A stretch of 64,000 nt of DNA, from contig JABAKD010000026.1 in NCBI GenBank assembly GCA_012845835.1, positions 4,479,699-4,543,698 of the forward strand, given 5' to 3'. The notes below the pieces were generated by a model that saw only the letters and a list, made by a program, of their open reading frames with translations, was not told the origin of the DNA and did not search any database. Positions 58,800-64,000 of the stretch are shown one piece after another. Each line of letters opens with the position of its first letter. Position 1 is the stretch's first letter. The stretch comes from Undaria pinnatifida. Lineage: Eukaryota > Sar > Phaeophyceae > Laminariales > Alariaceae. A program made the position numbers and the translations under genes.

Positions 58800-59211
58800 C
58801 CTGCGGAGAAAACGGCGGCGGGAGCGGCGGCAGCAGCGGGAGCGGCGGCAGCAGCGGGAGCGGCGGCGGCAGCAGGAGTGGCAGAAGCAGCAGCAGCAGC
58901 AGCAGCTCAGCAACAGCAAGCAAGCTTTACAAAGCGGACGGAGCTTTCCCGCAACAGCAAGAAACGCTAAACGGCAGCAACACGACAGGCGGCAGCAGCA
59001 GCAGCAGCTCAGCAGCCGCAGACAAGCTTTACACAGCGGGCGGGCCTTTACCGTATCAGCAAGAAACGCTAAACGGCACTAACAGCAGGACTGGCAGCAG
59101 AAGTAGCAGCATCAGCAAGAATAGCAAGAGCACGAGCTGCAGCTCAGAAGCAGCAAACGATATTTCTGTACCGTACGGACCTAATTTCCATAACAGCAAG
59201 CAACGCCAAAC
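58800..59211 (+). repeat. AGC-rich tract and three-copy repeat forming the INTS6 leader
   Basis: GGCAGCAGC-rich DNA (58810-58915) is followed by tandem copies at about 58916-59019 and 59020-59157, sharing AAGCTTTACA, CAGCAAGAAACGCTAAACGGC and AGCAGCAGC. A shorter third copy, about 59158-59240, has AGCAAGCAACGCCAAAC directly before the INTS6 ATG. It is probably 5' UTR. A 219-codon frame crosses it but has no ATG. Confidence 0.65.
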
Positions 59212-62200
59212 ATGTCACAGCAACACCAACACCAAGCCAACATGGTCGTGGCGTTCGTGATCGATACGAGCGAGTCCATGGAAACCAAAACGTCGGATGG
59301 CCGCTCTTTGCTGGACCACGCCAAGGACATCATAGGGCAGATGACGGTCAAGACCAGGCAAACCCCCGCCCACCACGTGCTCGTGACGAACTGCCTCCTC
59401 CTCACGACGGAGGATTGGCCTGGCAACGTTAAGACGTCGTGGGCGGACTGGGGGGACAAGCCGGACAAGAGAATGGCCAGGTAAGCAGAGGGAGGTGGAG
59501 GGGGCAGGGGAGGGAGGTGTTGTCGTTGTCATTCATGGTGTCATGCATGGACGCGTGCTACGATACTACGGTAGAGGTAGCACTTCTCGTCTGGAATGTT
59601 TTCTGAATGACGTGAATGACGAGGCTGCTTGACCCAAAATCGTCGCAATACTATAGGTCATTTCGTTTGCGTTATTCTCGTTTTATACCTAGGCCATGGG
59701 ATTTTTCATCCGGGAAGAGGTTTTAGTTTCCTCCAAATTAGTGTTTGGGAGACGTCATGAGCCCCCAAATTGATGGAACCTCAGAAAAAATAACAATGGT
59801 TGGTGCACCTCCCATCGTAGCACTTGTCCATGGTCTGTCACCTGTCACCTGTCAGACCACAGACCCCCACACCCCTACAATGCTGTGCCGGAGCACGTCG
59901 GGTTTTCACCGACCAATCAGACATTGCGTGCGCTAAGCGCGAAGCACAGCAGTGAGGTGTCCAGCGAGTCGTACTTCGAAATATGAGAGTTCAGGGAAGG
60001 GGGGGATACTCCTTTGTTGCCTGCCTTCTCATTTCACCATTGGCTATGCATATTTTTCGAAACGGAGCACCGTTGCTACGTGTATTAGAGACACCTGCGG
60101 GTCGCTTCGATAGCGCAAGAAGAAAGATAGGGCGGTGTTCAAACTGGAACCTGTTTTTTCGACCTCCCAGATGCGAAGGGGCAGGGTTGGCACAGCGCGC
60201 CGGACCGCCAGCCTGGAATTTGATTTTGTATGTTTAATTTGAATATTTGAATTTATGAATTTTTGGCTGTTTTTTTCGCTTATTTTGTTCACGTCCACGC
60301 GTCCTTATGATTCCACGGACGCCCTCGAAAGGAAAACACATGTTTTTGCCGTACGTTATTGTTGTACAGGTTTCACGAGCAGCTGAAGAAGCTGAAGCCC
60401 AGCGGACAGAACCCCGCAGCCCCGGCTATTGGAAAAGCGTTTCACATGCTCGGGCAGCACCGCCTAAGGACAGGGGTGGACACCTGGTGAGACCAGGGTG
60501 ACGCTATTTAATGAGAAACGGCACTTTCTTTCAAATTATTTTTGTTGCGCTATGTATCGTACCACAGCTATGCTCCCATCTTCATAAGTGATCACTGACA
60601 TCGCCGCCAATGGTAATGGTAATGCTAATGGTAGTGGTAACAGCAGACGCAATTGTTATGGCATTGCCCTGGGGCCTAACAAGGCATAGTGTACAGTAGG
60701 ATGCGGATACGGTATAACAAGGGTTTCATATTCCTTTAAAGGCAGTTGCGTAGGAAAAAGGGGAGGATGCAATTGCTTCACGGACTTGCAGCGCGATTAG
60801 CACTAAGGTATATCCGTGGCTAGAGGGATGAAGATAAGGGCTTCTCCAAGACGAGTGAGTGACCATCGTGGAACCTGCCTATTATTTAATAGTACTAATC
60901 CCATTAATAGTACAGAGACCTGCAACAGGGTAGCCTGTTCTGTTATCGCGGCCCTACCTTCAAATAGTCAGGCATCTTACTAAACAGTCCTAAAGAGACT
61001 TCCTTGTTTTTTCAAAGGGCTGTTCTCCACCTTCAATCGCAACCGCGCCCCTTACCGTGTATGCCCTTTCATCTCCACCCTCCCCCCCTTTCCCCACACG
61101 CCCCAGGGGCAAGGGCCGTAGCCCCTGGTGCACCGAACCGGGGATGGTCATCCTAATTACTGACGGGAAAAACGCCACAGCAGGCGTTAGCAACACCGGC
61201 GTACCGATTGGCATTGACATGAACGCGCTCGCCGAAGGGGCTAAGGGGGCTATCGGTGCAGAGCTATGCGGCAAGCCGTTCCGGTGGGACCAGCGGCTTT
61301 TCGCGCTCATCCTTGGAAGAGGGGCGGGGGGGGACGGGGGTGGGAGCGGGATCGGCTACGCGATGTCGCCGATGCAGACTATGCTGAAGGTGGGAGGCGA
61401 ATGCAGACGCGTGTTTCCTTCCGTGGCGGCATTTGCGATGGCATGGTGGTGTTGGGGGGTTGGTGTTGATGGTAGTGGTGGTGGGTTTCGACAGGCAACC
61501 CCTACCCCTGGTGATGGCTATCGTTCTAGAGTAATGCGTGCGGTAGTGGCGTGCTTTTGTGTTTGTGTGTCGCCGTTTTTCGGTTTCATTTTAAGCTTGC
61601 GTCCCAAAATACTTCCAAGTAGTTTGCCTCCCAAACGGTGGCTGCAGAGTTCCTTTCACTACAACTTGTACACCAAACACATTACGCAAGTGTGCTTTTT
61701 GACAACAGGAGTGCGGGTGGGTATAAAAAGGGTTAGACCCACTCTCCATACCTTTGCGGCTTCATAGGCGCCAATCTCATTACGCGAAGGAATCAGGAAG
61801 CAATAGTGGTATCAAACACTTCCCTTTTCCAGGCAACTCCCAACCAGGGCTGGAGTTAAATGAATACACGACGTGTAAGAAAATACGTGGAATTGTGGTG
61901 CACTCAAGCTTTATGTTTCCCCATCCGCCGAAGGATAAAACAATATATAAGTAATCGTTGAATTCTCCGACGCCCCCGCCGTCCTCCAATCTCAGAACGA
62001 TCAAGCGCCCTTAAAATTGTGGGGAAAACGTGTCCGTGAAACGATCGCGTGCAACGAACATCCTGTCTTTTTGGGGGGGGGTGTTGTACGTAAACGATCG
62101 CTGCACGACTAAATTTCTGGAGGAAATGTTGAGTGTTTCGTGTTGTTTTTTCTCTTCAGAACACTTGCGAGGAAACGGGCGGATGCGTGATGAGCTGGGA

Positions 62201-62279
62201 TGGGGAAGAGGAAGATCTCATCAAGCGCAAGACTCTCGCCTGGCATGTCGACGTCATCATGGTTAACATTCAGAAGAAG
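59212..62279 (+). CDS. INTS6: Integrator complex subunit 6 homologue, N-terminal vWA region (3' end not found)
   Basis: Integrator subunit 6 belongs to the nuclear complex that cleaves snRNA 3' ends and terminates promoter-proximal transcription. Exons: 59212-59480, 60370-60486, 61107-61389, 62160-62279, all GT-AG with matching phases; 263 residues recovered. The von Willebrand A domain starts at once: VVAFVIDTSESM gives the DxSxS metal site (D18, S20, S22). Exon 2 supplies FHEQLKKLKPSG and GVDTW; exon 3 supplies GRSPWCTEPGMVILITDG and the near-invariant PFRWDQRLFALIL; exon 4 supplies CEETGG. These line up with my recollection of animal INTS6 along their whole length. The rest (beta-barrel and C-terminal parts) must lie in later exons, probably beyond the window. 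The ATG was chosen because it directly precedes the vWA strand; it lies in the third copy of a short 5' repeat. Confidence 0.88.
61838..61945 (+). mobile_element. Short retroposon family E, copy 4 (INTS6 intron 3)
   Basis: CTGGAGTTAAATGAATACAC, AAAATACGTGGAATTGTGGT, CAAGCTTTATGTTTCCCCAT and CCGCCGAAGG, then a short A-rich end, in the same order as copies 2 and 3. Confidence 0.62.
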
Positions 62280-62559
62280 GTAATACACATCGTATGTGGC
62301 TTGCAGATCGTGGCTGGGGTCAGTACGGTTGCGGGCGCCCTGAAGCGCCGATATGTGCCAGCCCTTTATACCGGCATTAAAGGCTACTATTGAATAGAAA
62401 GTTCCAGTCGTGCCAAGTGATTTCACGGGCACTATAGAGAGCAGTGGCACTATTCAACCGGCACTTACGGGAGCCCCCCCACTGCTGTGGTGTTTACCTC
62501 CTGGCCCGGGTTTCGGCAAAATGGTTGATGACCCACTTTTACTTTTCCTAAACGTTTTC

Positions 62560-63445
62560 AGTTTCCGAGGCGGTCGGGGCTAGAGTCAGGGTTAGGGTGA
62601 GTGTGCCTGGGTTGGGCTGGAGCTGCGGTGAGGGGTGTATAGTACTGTTTGTGCTTGGCCCAGGTTCGACAAAAGGGTTGATGGCCCAGGTGCCATCTCT
62701 TATATCTTCAACACATCTCCATTCCGAGGTATTTTCCTTGGCGGTGTTGTCGGCGGGGCTAGGGTTAGGGTTAGAGTTTTGGCTATGTTGTGTGCTGGGG
62801 TTGGGATGGAGCTGCCGCGAGGGGAGTGCAGCAGTATTGTTTATGGCTTGGCCCAGCTTGGGCCAAACGGTTGACGGTCCACGCTATTAATGTACAGTAT
62901 CCTCAATACATCTTCGTTCCGAGAATGTGTCGAGGCGATAGAGGTTACGGCTAGTGTGCCGGTGTTGGGGTGGAGCTGTCGCGAGGAGGATGCAATCCGG
63001 TTTACGACTCGGCCTAGCCTCGATGAAACGGTTGATGGTTCGTATTCTCTCTTCGATGCACCTTCATTCGGAGATTTTTCCCATGCGGTAGGGGTTAGAA
63101 ATGGGACTAGGGTTAGTGTGTCGGGGTTGAGGTGGAGCTGACACGAGGGGGATGCAATAGTACTTACGACTCGGCCCAGCCTCGACCAAATGGTTGATGG
63201 TCCGCACTAACTCTTTGACGCATAATTTCCACGAATTGTCACGGGCGGTAGAGGTTACGGTTAGTGTGTCAGTTTTGGGGTGGAGCTGTCGCGAGAGGGG
63301 TGCGGTACGGTTTACGCCTTGGTCCAGCCTCGAAAAAATGGTTAATGGTCCGCTCTAACTGTTATTAACTGTTACTAACTGTTAGTGACAGTTACAAGAC
63401 ATATTCATTCGGGGAAATTTCCCAGGCGGGGAGGGGTTAGGGTTA
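62560..63445. repeat. Degenerate satellite, ~155-180-bp unit with telomere-like cores
   Basis: Five tandem units and a partial sixth downstream of INTS6 exon 4. Anchors recur near 62591, 62766, 62940, 63092, 63250 and 63434. Each unit has a GGTTAGGGTTAG-like core, GTTGGGNTGGAGCTG, GCGAGGGG, a GGCCCAGCCTCGA block and a TGGTTGATGGTCC block. Reading frames through it are accidental. It probably lies in an INTS6 intron. Confidence 0.8.
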
Positions 63446-63925
63446 GGGTCAGTGATTAGAGTCAAATACCGGATATGTTTTCTCCATTTGTCGAGACTGG
63501 GCCAAGCCGTATACACCCCTCCGGGCATGAATGACATGAATGGTGGTCGGCCATGGTGGCGGAAAGATCCATGGTTTACAGAGTTGTGGACCTGGTACGT
63601 AGCCTTTGTATTTCCTGCAGTGGATTTTTTCACGCCTAACCGCTTGGCGACTTCATCTTTTGATTTCCCCGTATTTGGTGTATCTTCAAGCCTCTTTCCT
63701 GAATCTAGCTTTCCATATTTTTCCATGTCCGTGTATCATGGCTTACTGTTATGTGTGCACGGTAGGACCCCGTAGTAACGTTTCGGCCAGAGACCCCTCA
63801 GCACGGGGGGGTGTAGGTACGTATTTCTCCATGTATGATTCTCTCTGCATCTCCCTGTCTCCCTCTCACCTGGATCTACATGCCCCTTTTCTTTTGCTGT
63901 CCGCGTATCATACCTCCATATCTGG

Positions 63926-64000
63926 TGTGCTGGTGTGGTGTGCTGGTGTGGTGTGCTGGTGTGGTGTGCTGGTGTGTGTGCTGGTGTGTGTGCTGGTGTG
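63926..64000. repeat. GTGCTGGTGTG tandem repeat at the window edge
   Basis: Units of GTGTGCTGGTGTG repeat to the last base; the array continues beyond the window. Confidence 0.9.

Noticed and set aside
58601-59260. 219-codon Ser/Gly-rich frame overlapping the INTS6 start
   Set aside because: It begins at GTG and contains no ATG; composition follows the AGC repeats. Treated as 5' leader sequence.

Overview
This window is nuclear DNA from a multicellular-type eukaryote, most likely a brown alga or close stramenopile relative. The reasons are: three large protein genes split by long GT-AG introns (mostly 0.5-4 kb); a GT2 cellulose-synthase-like enzyme; introns and spacers filled with tRNA-derived SINEs, terminal-inverted-repeat elements and pentanucleotide arrays; and a LINE-type reverse-transcriptase relic of a kind I associate from memory with brown algal genomes. 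The lineage is an inference; the gene structures are read from the sequence with consistent exon phases.

Layout. 1-6.6 kb: spacer with SINEs, poly(A) retroposons and a small MITE. 6.7-17.7 kb (+): cellulose-synthase-like GT2 gene, at least 13 exons, 5' end possibly incomplete. 17.7-30.9 kb: gene-poor repeats, including a four-unit tandem SINE array beside a 280-bp ATT microsatellite. 30.9-49.7 kb (-): a 13-exon ankyrin-repeat DHHC palmitoyltransferase whose phases close to a 756-residue protein; its introns hold pentamer arrays, minisatellites, a reverse-transcriptase relic, DNA elements and a perfect 229-bp palindrome carrying an aspartic-protease fragment. 49.8-58.9 kb: repeat-rich spacer. 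59.2 kb to beyond the window (+): the N-terminal four exons of an Integrator subunit 6 homologue, followed by a satellite with telomere-like cores.

The genes are functionally unrelated (wall polysaccharide synthesis, protein S-acylation at membranes, snRNA/mRNA 3'-end processing) and there is no sign of co-regulation. The most unusual features are structural. (1) Decayed partial copies ('echoes') of exon ends lie in the introns beside at least six different exons of two genes, several keeping usable splice sites. (2) Two very short palindromes, TACCAGGTA/TACCTGGTA and TATTAATA, occur about 20 times each where about 0.5 and 1 are expected, sometimes inside the SINEs. (3) A perfect inverted repeat of a retrotransposon protease fragment lies in a transcribed intron.
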